From positions 1 through 51,942 of the forward strand of contig CAZWLJ010000021.1 of assembly GCA_964634605.1 (NCBI GenBank): a stretch of DNA of 51,942 bases, written 5' to 3'. Under the pieces are notes generated by a model. The model ran no database searches, was not told the origin of the DNA, and saw only the letters and a list, made by a program, of their open reading frames with translations. This document shows, piece by piece, positions 35,868-44,028 of this stretch. How positions within the stretch are numbered: position 1 is the stretch's first letter; the number at the start of each line of letters is the position of its first letter. The stretch is from UPXZ01 sp964634605. Its GTDB lineage: Bacteria > Bacteroidota > Bacteroidia > Bacteroidales > Paludibacteraceae. The position numbers and the translations under genes are program-made.

Positions 35868-37223
35868 TTATATTGAGAATATTGTTTCTTTAAATATTTC
35901 GCTGACGGTTGGATGCGGAAATACCACTTCCTGCAATTCTTTTACTGTCATTTCCTGTTCGATTGCCATACAGGCACCGTAAATTATTTCGCTACAAGGG
36001 TTTCCCAGCATATGTACTCCGATAACTTCACTGTGTTTTTCGCCAACCAGCACTTTGCACAGTCCGTTGCCACCTTCATTCTCAGCCACAAAACGTCCTG
36101 CATAACTCATTGCCAGTTTTATTACCTTGTAAGCAATGCCTTTGGCTTTGGCGCTTTCTTCGGTTTCGCCCACACCCGCTACTTCAGGATTGGTGTAAAC
36201 AACTCCCGGAATAGCATTGTAGCGCATGATATCATTTCTTCCGGTCAGATTATTAACCACCACTTCACCTTCACGACTGGCAGTATGAGCCAACAGTGAA
36301 AATCCGGTTACATCGCCTGCAGCAAACACTCCGGGCACATTGGTACGCATTTTTTCATCCACTTTGATGCCTCCGCGCGTCATCTCTACATTCAGATTTT
36401 CGAGTCCGTAACCCTTCACAACAGCCCGGCGTCCGACGCTCAGCAGAATTTTTTCTCCCTGAATGGTTTCGGTTTTTCCGTCTTTCTCAAATACCACAGT
36501 ATTTCCATCTACCCGAACCACTTTGGCATTCAGGTGAAATTCAATTCCTTTTTTGGAGTAAATATCGCGAAGCATAGCAGAAACTTCAAAATCAAGTCCG
36601 CCCAATATCTCCGGCAACATTTCAATAACTGTTACTTTTGTACCAAGGCTGTTATAGAAACTTGCAAATTCCATCCCGATAACACCTCCACCAATTACAA
36701 CCAGTGTAGCCGGTTGTTCTTTCAGCTCAAGTATTTCGCGGTTTGTCAGGATGACATCTCCTGCTTCCGCCAATCCGGGAATAGGCGGAACAGACGCTTC
36801 GGAGCCGGTACATATTAGCAGGTTTTTTGCCAGATAACTTTCTCCGTTACAATCTACCTCCACACCTTTTTCGCTGCGTCCCTGTATAATCGCTTCGCCT
36901 TCAATAACGGTTACGTTATTCTCTTTCATCTTGCTTTTCACCCCTGCAACCAGCTTTCTAACCACTTTATTTTTACGGGCAACTATTTTCCCGAAATCGA
37001 AGCGTACATTTTCGGCAAAAATGCCATATTTATCTCCATGTAACGCATTTTCGTAAGTTTTTGCACTGTAAAGCAGGGTTTTAGTCGGGATGCATCCTTC
37101 ATTCAGACAAACGCCACCCATTGATTTCTTTTCGAATAATATAACATTAAGTCCTTTGTGACCAGCTCGTTCTGCTGCCACATATCCGGCCGGACCTCCG
37201 CCAATAATGATTAAATCGTACAT
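35868..37223 (-). CDS. lpdA: Dihydrolipoyl dehydrogenase (E3)
   Basis: A 451-residue flavoprotein that reoxidises the dihydrolipoyl group of E2 with NAD. The FAD motif is IIGGGPAGYVAAERA, the redox disulfide is GGVCLNEGCIPTK, the NAD motif is VIGGGVIGMEFASF, and the active-site His-Glu pair lies in FPHPTVSEIFKE near the C-terminus. Length and motifs are standard. It lies between E2 and E1 on the minus strand. Its start codon is preceded by a palindromic repeat unit at 37240-37260 that forms an inverted pair with two units just after the E2 stop codon. Confidence 0.95.
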   Translation of the reverse strand: MYDLIIIGGGPAGYVAAERAGHKGLNVILFEKKSMGGVCLNEGCIPTKTLLYSAKTYENALHGDKYGIFAENVRFDFGKIVARKNKVVRKLVAGVKSKMKENNVTVIEGEAIIQGRSEKGVEVDCNGESYLAKNLLICTGSEASVPPIPGLAEAGDVILTNREILELKEQPATLVVIGGGVIGMEFASFYNSLGTKVTVIEMLPEILGGLDFEVSAMLRDIYSKKGIEFHLNAKVVRVDGNTVVFEKDGKTETIQGEKILLSVGRRAVVKGYGLENLNVEMTRGGIKVDEKMRTNVPGVFAAGDVTGFSLLAHTASREGEVVVNNLTGRNDIMRYNAIPGVVYTNPEVAGVGETEESAKAKGIAYKVIKLAMSYAGRFVAENEGGNGLCKVLVGEKHSEVIGVHMLGNPCSEIIYGACMAIEQEMTVKELQEVVFPHPTVSEIFKETIFSI

Positions 37224-37239
37224 AGAACTTTCAAATCGA

Positions 37240-37260
37240 CCCCTAACCCCTAAAGGGGGA
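37240..37260 (-). repeat. CCCCTTTAGGGG-type unit upstream of E3
   Basis: On the minus strand it reads CCCCCTTTAGGGGTTAGGGG, ending 17 nt before the E3 ATG. It is inverted relative to the two units at 37346-37396, with about 85 nt between. Confidence 0.85.
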
Positions 37261-37345
37261 TAAGAGGAGTTAGTATTAATTTTTTATATCAGTCTACAAA
37301 ATTAGAACTTAATTTCAAAAACACCTTCAGAGAAATGTCTTTAAG

Positions 37346-37396
37346 CCCCTTTAGGGGTTTGGGGTTCTCTGTCTCCCCTTTAGGGGGCTAGGGGGC
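37346..37396 (+). repeat. Two tandem CCCCTTTAGGGG-type units abutting the E2 stop codon
   Basis: The plus strand has CCCCTTTAGGGGTTTGGGG (37346-37364) and CCCCTTTAGGGGGCTAGGGGG (core 37375-37387, tail to 37395). The second ends directly at the E2 TAG stop (37397-37399). Together they hold four G-runs on the plus strand that might form a quadruplex, although one loop is 18 nt. Confidence 0.85.
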
Positions 37397-38722
37397 CTAT
37401 AACTCTATCTCAAGCGTTTCAATTTCTATAGCAATCTGCTTCAGGAACCGGGTTGCTTCGCCGCCATCCAGTGAGCGGTGATCATAAGTGAGGCTCAGTC
37501 CGATATAGGGAACAAAAGCATACACGCCATCTCCGAGATCTTTCGGACGGGGTACAATGGTATTTACGCCCAAAATAGCCGACTGCGGCAGATTGATGAC
37601 CGGTGTAAACATTTCCACGCCGTAATTACCAAGATTGGAGACGGTAAATGTAGCCGCTTCGGCTGATAGTAATTCGGGATTGATACTGCCTTTTCGACAA
37701 GCATTCGCCATTTCTTTGAACTGTTGAGCCAAACCTCCGATGGTTAAATCATCCGCATTGCGTACTACCGGCACCATCAGTCCACGTTCTGTATCAACTG
37801 CCAGCGCAAGGTGAATCTTGTTGAAATAACGTACTGTATCACCCAGAAAATGAGTATTTACATTCGGAAACTTTTTAAGCGCCTTAATCACCGCAAAACA
37901 AACCATATCGTTCAGCGTGATATTAGTTTTGAGCTTTCCGGCATCCATAGCAGCTTTCACCTGCTTGCGCAGTTCAAGGATGCGGCGTGCATCAGCTCCG
38001 AGGTGATGAGTAAGTTGCGCAGAATTCTGAAGCGAAGCGTGCATTGATTTGGCAATGATTTTGCGCATATTGGAGATTTTTTTATCCTCATAATCTACTA
38101 CATTGCCAGCATTAACCGGAACAGATAAATCACCAGAAGTGACTGTTCCTGCCAGACCGCTACCAGTGCTCTGTGGTTGCAAACCTTCTTCTGTGGCAAT
38201 CTTCCTGGCCAGCGGAGTGAGTTTTGGTCGGTTTTCTAGTGCCGATTGTACATCTTTTTCAATTATACGTCCATCGGGACCCGATCCTGAAATTTGCGAG
38301 ATATCCAATGCTTCCTTTTCTGCCAGATTTCTGGCACGGGGTGACACTCCCGCTGCTCCTCTCAAGGGGGTTATAATTAGTTCTTTCTGTATTTTTTCTT
38401 CTACTATTTCTGTCTCTGCTTTTTTCGGTTCTGCTTCAGCAACCGGATGATTTTCCGATGGGCTGGTATTAAGCGGGATATCTTCGCCGGGCTGTCCGAT
38501 AACCATCACATTATCAAGCACAGGCACTTCATCGCCTTCGTTACAGAAACATTCGAGTACCACTCCATCAGCCGGAGACTCTTCTTCGAAGGAAGCTTTA
38601 TCGGTTTCGTACGAAAACAGGATGTCACCTTTCTTTACAGCATCACCTTTCTTTTTGATTTCGGATATAATGCAACTCTCGACCGACTGTCCCTGTTTGG
38701 GCATTATGATATATTCAGCCAT
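37397..38722 (-). CDS. Dihydrolipoamide acyltransferase (E2) with one lipoyl and two E3/E1-binding domains
   Basis: A 441-residue core enzyme that moves the acyl group from E1 to CoA. Residues 1-78 are a lipoyl domain with the lipoylated Lys42 in YETDKASFE. Two peripheral-subunit-binding domains follow in tandem, SPRARNLAEKEALD to about 162 and TPLARKIATEEGL to about 200, where one is usual. The catalytic domain (about 215-441) ends with YDHRSLDGGEATRFL, containing the HxxxDG site. Residues about 118-127 (TPLRGAAGVS) are encoded by a diverged palindromic repeat inside the interdomain linker. It is the first gene of E2-E3-E1 and is transcribed away from the ROK regulator. Confidence 0.92.
   Translation of the reverse strand: MAEYIIMPKQGQSVESCIISEIKKKGDAVKKGDILFSYETDKASFEEESPADGVVLECFCNEGDEVPVLDNVMVIGQPGEDIPLNTSPSENHPVAEAEPKKAETEIVEEKIQKELIITPLRGAAGVSPRARNLAEKEALDISQISGSGPDGRIIEKDVQSALENRPKLTPLARKIATEEGLQPQSTGSGLAGTVTSGDLSVPVNAGNVVDYEDKKISNMRKIIAKSMHASLQNSAQLTHHLGADARRILELRKQVKAAMDAGKLKTNITLNDMVCFAVIKALKKFPNVNTHFLGDTVRYFNKIHLALAVDTERGLMVPVVRNADDLTIGGLAQQFKEMANACRKGSINPELLSAEAATFTVSNLGNYGVEMFTPVINLPQSAILGVNTIVPRPKDLGDGVYAFVPYIGLSLTYDHRSLDGGEATRFLKQIAIEIETLEIEL
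38342..38370 (-). repeat. Diverged palindromic unit translated within the E2 linker
   Basis: The minus strand starts CCCCCTTGAGAGGAGCAG and continues CGGGAGTG. It aligns with CCCCCTTTAGGGGGGCAG at 28593 with a few substitutions. It encodes TPLRGAAGVS in the linker after the lipoyl domain. Confidence 0.6.
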
Positions 38723-38829
38723 GATATTTTATTTTGATTAAGATTGATATTAAGCGGAAACAAAAATGAAATCTTTCAGTGAAATTCTTCCGCTAAAACT
38801 ATGGTTTCGGTTCAATTTCAATTTAAGCA

Positions 38830-38837
38830 CAAAAGTA
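38830..38837 (-). promoter_or_regulatory. Possible proximal promoter of the E2-E3-E1 genes
   Basis: TACTTTTG on the minus strand matches TAnnTTTG and lies 107 nt before the E2 ATG. No clear -33 box was seen. Confidence 0.35.
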
Positions 38838-38945
38838 AAAGTTTTGTTCCTTATTACAGGCTTATTAAATGATTTTTTAGCTAAGAAATTTGACATTAAG
38901 TCACTGGCTGGTTCAGGCGCCGGACCGTAAATATATTAGCGGGAC

Positions 38946-39011
38946 TCATAACATCACTATCCTGAGAGGCCGAAATTCCCTAACCGGATTCTTTCTTATG
39001 TACTCCACCAT
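38946..39011 (-). CDS. Possible 21-residue leader peptide upstream of E2
   Basis: An ATG at 39011, about 21 nt downstream of the TACCTTTG box, opens a 21-codon frame ending in TGA at 38946-38948. The peptide contains VEYIRKNPVREF and ends RIVML. A short frame directly behind a promoter in a long leader could act in attenuation. The YIRKNPVR string also recalls the end of REP-associated transposases, so it might be a relic. Coding is unproven. Confidence 0.2.
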   Translation of the reverse strand: MVEYIRKNPVREFRPLRIVML

Positions 39012-39031
39012 CGTATGCTGTGCGGCGGGTA

Positions 39032-39039
39032 CAAAGGTA
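39032..39039 (-). promoter_or_regulatory. Strong-looking -7 element upstream of the E2 leader or a small RNA
   Basis: TACCTTTG followed by TACCCGCC on the minus strand resembles strong Bacteroidales promoters. It lies 310 nt before the E2 start. Confidence 0.45.
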
Positions 39040-39262
39040 ATCCTTTTTTTGCTTTTATTCATCAGCCGGCATATAGTTAATCGTCGCTCTACCGGTCACC
39101 TGTTAAAAGGATTCACTTGCTTCAAACCTGCCGGAACGGGAAACAGATCCCGCGCATTTACAGATTTGAGTAAATAAAACCAGATGTTGTCACAATATTT
39201 TTATTTCAGATAAACTAATTTAAATATTTTATAAAATGAACGTGTATAATAAAAATAATTAT

Positions 39263-39270
39263 TATATTTG
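39263..39270 (+). promoter_or_regulatory. Promoter -7 element of the ROK gene
   Basis: TATATTTG matches TAnnTTTG exactly. It implies a leader of about 180 nt before the ATG at 39460. Confidence 0.45.
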
Positions 39271-39459
39271 TGCAAAATTAGATTTCAGAAAAACTATACA
39301 ATCAGCTCTGATAAGCAGTTAAAATAACATCATTCATGTGTCAGTTGTTTTAGAAAATTATAGTAATACGGTACACACCCTGCGATATCTAACGGGGCAT
39401 TACCGCTTGTCAGGGAAATTTCAGGATTAACCGTTTGAATCTTATCCAAAAAAACTAAG

Positions 39460-40677
39460 ATGATCAGAAAGAATTTAATAAGTTTAGAAAAAAACACAAA
39501 AACAACTCAGATAAAAAAGGAAATTATCTCCTATTTTCTGACACATGGAAAAGACACCATTTCGGAACTTTCCAAAGAGCTTGACCTGAGTGTACCAACG
39601 GTTACAAAACTTATCAACAGCATGACCGATGAGGGGCTTATCTCCGACTACGGGAAAATCCATACGCCCGAAGGCCGTCACCCGAACTTGTACGGTCTGA
39701 ATCCCACATCGGCTTACTTCGCGGGTATTGACCTGACTCACAACTACATCCACATGGCGCTAATGGATTTCAACGGCGATATAGTAAAAACCAGTTTCGG
39801 TACCCGTTACATATATCAGGATACGCCGGAATCGATGAACGAGTTGTGTTCCACTATAGAAAATTTCCTTAATGAACTTTCACCTGAAATAAGAGAGAAT
39901 ATTTTCAATATCAACCTGAACATTCCCGGACGTGTCAACCCCGAATCGGGTTACAGCTACAGCAGTTTTTACTTCAGCGAAGAACCTGTGAGCAGCACGC
40001 TTTCGAGGATTCTGAAACGTAACGTGGGTATCGATAACGATACACGCGCCATGACCTACGGCGAATACATGAAAGGAATAGTGGACGGACAAAAAAATGT
40101 GATTTTTGTCAACTACGGCTGGGGATTAGGTATCGGCATCATTGTCGACGGAAAACCTTTTTACGGTAAATCAGGTTTCTCGGGCGAATTCGGCCATTTT
40201 CCGGCTTTCGACAACGAAATACTCTGCCATTGCGGCAAAAAAGGATGCCTCGAGACCCAAGCTTCCGGAGTGGCCGTTTACAGAATGGTACAGGAGCGGA
40301 TCAGCAAGGGCGAAACATCCATACTGACCAGTATGGTGAAAGACATGAACAAACTTACCCTTACCGACATCATCGAAGCCACAAACCAGGAAGATACCCT
40401 CTGTATTGAGATTATAGAAGAAGTAAGTGCCTGCCTGGGCCGGTTCATTGCGGGTCTCATCAACATTTTCAATCCGGAACTCGTGGTGATAGGCGGACAG
40501 ATGGCCGAAACAGGGGGATTTGTGATGCTGCCGATCCGTAGCGCCATCCGGAAATACTCGCTCAACCTGGTCAACAAGGATTCTCAGATTGAACTTTCGA
40601 AACTGATGAATAAAGCCGGTGCATACGGTGCCTGCCTGCTGGGCAGAAACAGGCTTTTTTCGAACCAGCTTCCGTAA
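39460..40677 (+). CDS. ROK-family transcriptional regulator (NagC/XylR type)
   Basis: A 405-residue cytoplasmic regulator. Residues about 20-65 form a winged helix-turn-helix (DTISELSKELDLSVPTVTKL), and the rest is a ROK sugar-binding fold with GIDLTHNYIHMALMD, NYGWGLGIGIIVDGK, SGEFGHFP and the zinc motif CHCGKKGCLE. It is divergent from E2-E3-E1 and followed by a strong terminator, so it stands alone. It may repress the divergent operon or act elsewhere in response to a sugar or sugar phosphate. The kinase glycines are partly kept, but the N-terminal DNA-binding domain points to regulation. Confidence 0.88.
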   Translation: MIRKNLISLEKNTKTTQIKKEIISYFLTHGKDTISELSKELDLSVPTVTKLINSMTDEGLISDYGKIHTPEGRHPNLYGLNPTSAYFAGIDLTHNYIHMALMDFNGDIVKTSFGTRYIYQDTPESMNELCSTIENFLNELSPEIRENIFNINLNIPGRVNPESGYSYSSFYFSEEPVSSTLSRILKRNVGIDNDTRAMTYGEYMKGIVDGQKNVIFVNYGWGLGIGIIVDGKPFYGKSGFSGEFGHFPAFDNEILCHCGKKGCLETQASGVAVYRMVQERISKGETSILTSMVKDMNKLTLTDIIEATNQEDTLCIEIIEEVSACLGRFIAGLINIFNPELVVIGGQMAETGGFVMLPIRSAIRKYSLNLVNKDSQIELSKLMNKAGAYGACLLGRNRLFSNQLP

Positions 40678-40824
40678 TAACAATTTCGGTAAAAAAACAT
40701 TGCATTTCCCTCCGAAGTTAACAAAACACCGGTAATTACACTTTGCGTTTTTCACCCTGAAACGGTATTGCTCATAAATGATGAAAAGTGCAAATCATAA
40801 GCCTGACTACTACCTCAGAATACA

Positions 40825-40865
40825 AAAAAACAGACCTTGTCCGCCGGGAGCAAGGTCTGTTTTTT
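40825..40865. terminator. Bidirectional terminator between ROK and the 1046-residue protein
   Basis: The arms AAAAAACAGACCTTG (40825-40839) and CAAGGTCTGTTTTTT (40851-40865) form a near-perfect 15-bp stem with an 11-nt loop, with A-run and T-run flanks suited to both directions. Confidence 0.9.
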
Positions 40866-40887
40866 ATCAATGATAATCAGAGGTTCT

Positions 40888-43800
40888 TTATTTCACGTGC
40901 ACTTTCAGCGCCTGATTATTTACTTTTACAATGTAAATACCGTTGTTTAACTGTGATTTGGCATTCACTTTTTGTCCCGATACGGTGTAAACCTCAAAGG
41001 CATCTGCTCCCGGAATGGTGATCCGGCCATCACGAACAGCTATTTGATAAGCTGAAGCTGAAGCAGTGTGAATTCCTGTAGCTGTTTTGGAAAAGGTGGC
41101 TACATAGTTTGCACTGTTGTTGCTGTCATAAACTTCAACACCTGCACCGGCTTTGAACCATACTGCGATAGTATGTGTACCTGTGCCTAAAGTTGAAATA
41201 TCAATGGATGATGTACCGTAATGTTTTGTGTTATTTCCAATAAAATCCACAAGAGGAAGAGGAATTGAATTAACAGTACCTCCGTCAATTTGATAATACA
41301 GTAACATGTCGTTTGAAGTTTTATCATATGCCTGGATTTCACCACCCAAATCAAGTGTATTAGATAAATCACCCAGATTAGCGCCATTAAAATGTCCTGC
41401 TGGCTGAACGTAGGAATTACTTCCGGTGTACCAGGTTCCTGCCGGACCACCTACAGTCATGTAAGAGTTTCCAATCCAGACTGGACTTACAGCAGCCGGA
41501 TATTCTATCAAATTAAAAGTAGACCAGGTTGTAGCTCTGCTTAATACATCAGTTGCTCCGTCATTAACTTTGAAATAATTACCATTCTGATCAATCTTTA
41601 CGATTAATTTACTATCAGCTGAGAAAGTTTCAGTATCCTGGAATAAAGTTTTTGTTGTCCATTGGCTGTCACCGTACGAACTTGCATCACGTACTCTTGA
41701 TTCTTCATCTATATATTCGTTAGGCAATCTGTTGCTTACTAAAATATATTTTCCGGCAGTAGCAGATGTTACAAATTGCCATTGTGTTGTTGCCGGAGTT
41801 AATAAGGAAGAGAATGTAGCATAAGGTCTGTCAGCATCTGTTCCGCTGGTTGTACGTGGATTTGTCAGGTAGTAACCGTTTTGTGCTGAAGTTGTTTGAG
41901 CCAGTTTCAGAATATATTTTTTAGCAGGGTCAACAGGACCGGCATAAGCATATTTAGGAACTGAAAATAAAAGTTTATTACCTCCGTCTCCTAAATTATA
42001 TTCTGCAATTTCCTTACCTTCACCTGCTCCGCCGTACATATTCATTGCCATTGTTGTTGAAGCTGATCTCTGGATTTCATAAGCAGTTCCGGAAGCGAGA
42101 ATTCTCATATCTGTTTGAGTTCCTGCAGTTCCTGCTTTGAATCTGGACGTTCCATCGTAATAAGCAATATTACCTGCTTTGGATGTTAAAGTATAAAGAC
42201 CTAAAGCAGAGCCTTTTTGTACCTGCCATAATTGTACGGGGGTACTTGCAGCACTAACTACCAGGTTTGCTTCTGCACCTTTATCGGTAAGGTTATACCC
42301 GCCATTATTAAATGTAATGTTATAGTACTGACCCAATGAAATACCTATTGTATTATATGTTTTGGAAGCAATAGCACTTACATCTGTTCCGTTAGTTGCA
42401 ACTGCCTTAACAGCAAACGCTGGAGCTCCATTAATTGTTACATTGGCTGTACTGGAAGCAACAGCTGTGGCTGTACCTGATGTTGCAGGATCTGAACCAT
42501 CCGTAGTGTATTTTATGGTTGTTCCTGTCTCAGATGTAATTGTGATAGCGTCACCCTGAACTAATAATCCAGTTCCGGCATTAGAAAGAGTTGGCTGAGC
42601 CGGCGTAACCGAATTGGTAACATTTAAGATTACATCTACCACGACACCACCATCAGTATTTATTCCAGATTTAGCAGCATTTGGCGAACTCTGCATCGAT
42701 GGTTCAATCCAGTCTATCATTATACGCATTCTGTACTGACCTGTAGCTTGTGATGCAGGTATTGTATAGCTGATAGGTTTTTTAGCGTCAGTTCCATCGC
42801 TACTTCCAGCGTTATAACCTATTCTTTCAGCACTTCCATCAGTAGCGAAAGTTTCGTCTTTATTCCAATCTACATAAATAATATTATGCATCCAACCACC
42901 TGTCCAATCGTAATTAACAGTCAGCACATCACCCGGTTTAACGTCAACGGTTGGTGTAGGATATTTAAAATAGATTGGGGAAACATTTTGTGTTGTTCCC
43001 TGATTAACAGATGTAGTAGCAATATTGAATGAATTTCTTTGGAAAGTTAATGAATTTAATTTTCTCGCACCATCACTTCTGCCATATGTGCCATAATTGT
43101 GAAAATATGGATCGTAAACACCAAATTTTGCTACAACTGTTGTATTGGCAGAAACAAAAAATCCATAACTTCCGTTTACAACCGAAGATATTTTTTCAGT
43201 TCCGTTTACGACTAATGAAGTCAATTCATAACCGGTATTCGCAGTTGCTTTAATTGTAGCGTATGTTCCTACGCGCAGTGAACCACCTGTTGTAAAGGCA
43301 GTACCCGTTGACGTACCATTGCTGGTAGTGGCTGTTACTGTACCCAGGCCGGTGCTGGCAGCATCTACATTATAAGTTAAAGTATAATTGGATGGAGTGG
43401 CAGATCCATCGCCTTCGGCCGGATAAACTAACCAGCTTGAAGCAGCCTGAAGACCAGCATTGTGACCTTTTATGCTCCAGTCAGCCTGAACATTAGGATA
43501 CCAGGGACCTCCAAAATCAAAAGACCACATACCTGAAATAGCAGTTGAATTCAATGATTTTGACCATATTAAAGTACTTGGATTTGAAGCAGTTGTAGCC
43601 AGAGTAAAGGTTGTAGTATTGTTTGGATATCCAATCATATACTGACCTTTCCATTTATTTAAAAGATAAACTTTGCCTGTTCCATCATTTATCAGTGTCC
43701 ACAGATAACGATCAGATTCTGGTTGGTTTAGAATTTGAGATAATGTTAAACCGGAATTAGATGTTGTGGTTCGAAGTTTGTCAACTCCACTTTCAGTAGC

Positions 43801-44028
43801 AACATGCATAAGCACATTTATCCTGGTAGCTCCGGAATTCAGATAATCTGAACTCAAAAGAAAGTACCATTTTGCAGTGCCGTTAGTAACATCAGTTGTA
43901 GTGTAGATAGTTGGCTTTGGAGAACCTGTCGTACCGCCATCAATATAGCCGGTTGGCGGAGCAGCAAATAAATTAGATGCCAATGAAAACATGAGCACTA
44001 ATGTAAAAAGGATGTAATTCTTTTTCAT
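40888..44028 (-). CDS. Large secreted multidomain protein with GEVED, beta-trefoil-like and T9SS sorting domains
   Basis: A 1046-residue protein with a signal peptide ending near LFAAP. In order it has a RICIN-like segment (RYLWTLINDGTGKVYLLNK, around residue 107), a bacterial repeat domain (around 210-300, TANTGYELTSLVVNG), a GEVED domain (around 345-465, with IIYVDWNKDETF), a chitobiase C-terminal-like domain (TTIKYTTDGSDPATSG), further trefoil-like segments (VQLWQVQKGSALGLYTL), a beta-sandwich, and a C-terminal T9SS tail (VYTVSGQKVN, NGIYIVKV). It is predicted to be exported by T9SS and attached to the surface as an adhesin or lectin. No catalytic site was recognised. It is divergent from a shorter protein with the same kinds of domain. 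Confidence 0.8.
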   Translation of the reverse strand: MKKNYILFTLVLMFSLASNLFAAPPTGYIDGGTTGSPKPTIYTTTDVTNGTAKWYFLLSSDYLNSGATRINVLMHVATESGVDKLRTTTSNSGLTLSQILNQPESDRYLWTLINDGTGKVYLLNKWKGQYMIGYPNNTTTFTLATTASNPSTLIWSKSLNSTAISGMWSFDFGGPWYPNVQADWSIKGHNAGLQAASSWLVYPAEGDGSATPSNYTLTYNVDAASTGLGTVTATTSNGTSTGTAFTTGGSLRVGTYATIKATANTGYELTSLVVNGTEKISSVVNGSYGFFVSANTTVVAKFGVYDPYFHNYGTYGRSDGARKLNSLTFQRNSFNIATTSVNQGTTQNVSPIYFKYPTPTVDVKPGDVLTVNYDWTGGWMHNIIYVDWNKDETFATDGSAERIGYNAGSSDGTDAKKPISYTIPASQATGQYRMRIMIDWIEPSMQSSPNAAKSGINTDGGVVVDVILNVTNSVTPAQPTLSNAGTGLLVQGDAITITSETGTTIKYTTDGSDPATSGTATAVASSTANVTINGAPAFAVKAVATNGTDVSAIASKTYNTIGISLGQYYNITFNNGGYNLTDKGAEANLVVSAASTPVQLWQVQKGSALGLYTLTSKAGNIAYYDGTSRFKAGTAGTQTDMRILASGTAYEIQRSASTTMAMNMYGGAGEGKEIAEYNLGDGGNKLLFSVPKYAYAGPVDPAKKYILKLAQTTSAQNGYYLTNPRTTSGTDADRPYATFSSLLTPATTQWQFVTSATAGKYILVSNRLPNEYIDEESRVRDASSYGDSQWTTKTLFQDTETFSADSKLIVKIDQNGNYFKVNDGATDVLSRATTWSTFNLIEYPAAVSPVWIGNSYMTVGGPAGTWYTGSNSYVQPAGHFNGANLGDLSNTLDLGGEIQAYDKTSNDMLLYYQIDGGTVNSIPLPLVDFIGNNTKHYGTSSIDISTLGTGTHTIAVWFKAGAGVEVYDSNNSANYVATFSKTATGIHTASASAYQIAVRDGRITIPGADAFEVYTVSGQKVNAKSQLNNGIYIVKVNNQALKVHVK

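Larger units (their letters stand above)
38723..39459. promoter_or_regulatory. 737-bp divergent region between E2 and the ROK regulator
   Basis: No gene longer than a leader peptide is convincing here. On the minus strand there are two -7 boxes, TACTTTTG (38830-38837) and TACCTTTG (39032-39039), and a hairpin with AGCGGAA/TTCCGCT arms (38753-38794) just before E2. On the plus strand TATATTTG (39263-39270) precedes ROK by about 190 nt. The stretch 38840-39030 is less AT-rich than its flanks and could be a long leader or a small RNA. Confidence 0.5.

Noticed and set aside
38930..39010. tRNA-like stretch ending in CCACCA on the plus strand
   Set aside because: No T-loop GGTTCGA-like sequence, no anticodon stem and no acceptor pairing could be drawn.
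38890..39177. 95-codon plus-strand open frame in the E2-ROK gap
   Set aside because: No promoter or domain was seen, its composition is uneven, and the better signals there are minus-strand promoters.
40171..40755. 194-codon minus-strand open frame
   Set aside because: It is antisense to the ROK gene, has no signal or domain, and is explained by codon bias of the opposite strand.
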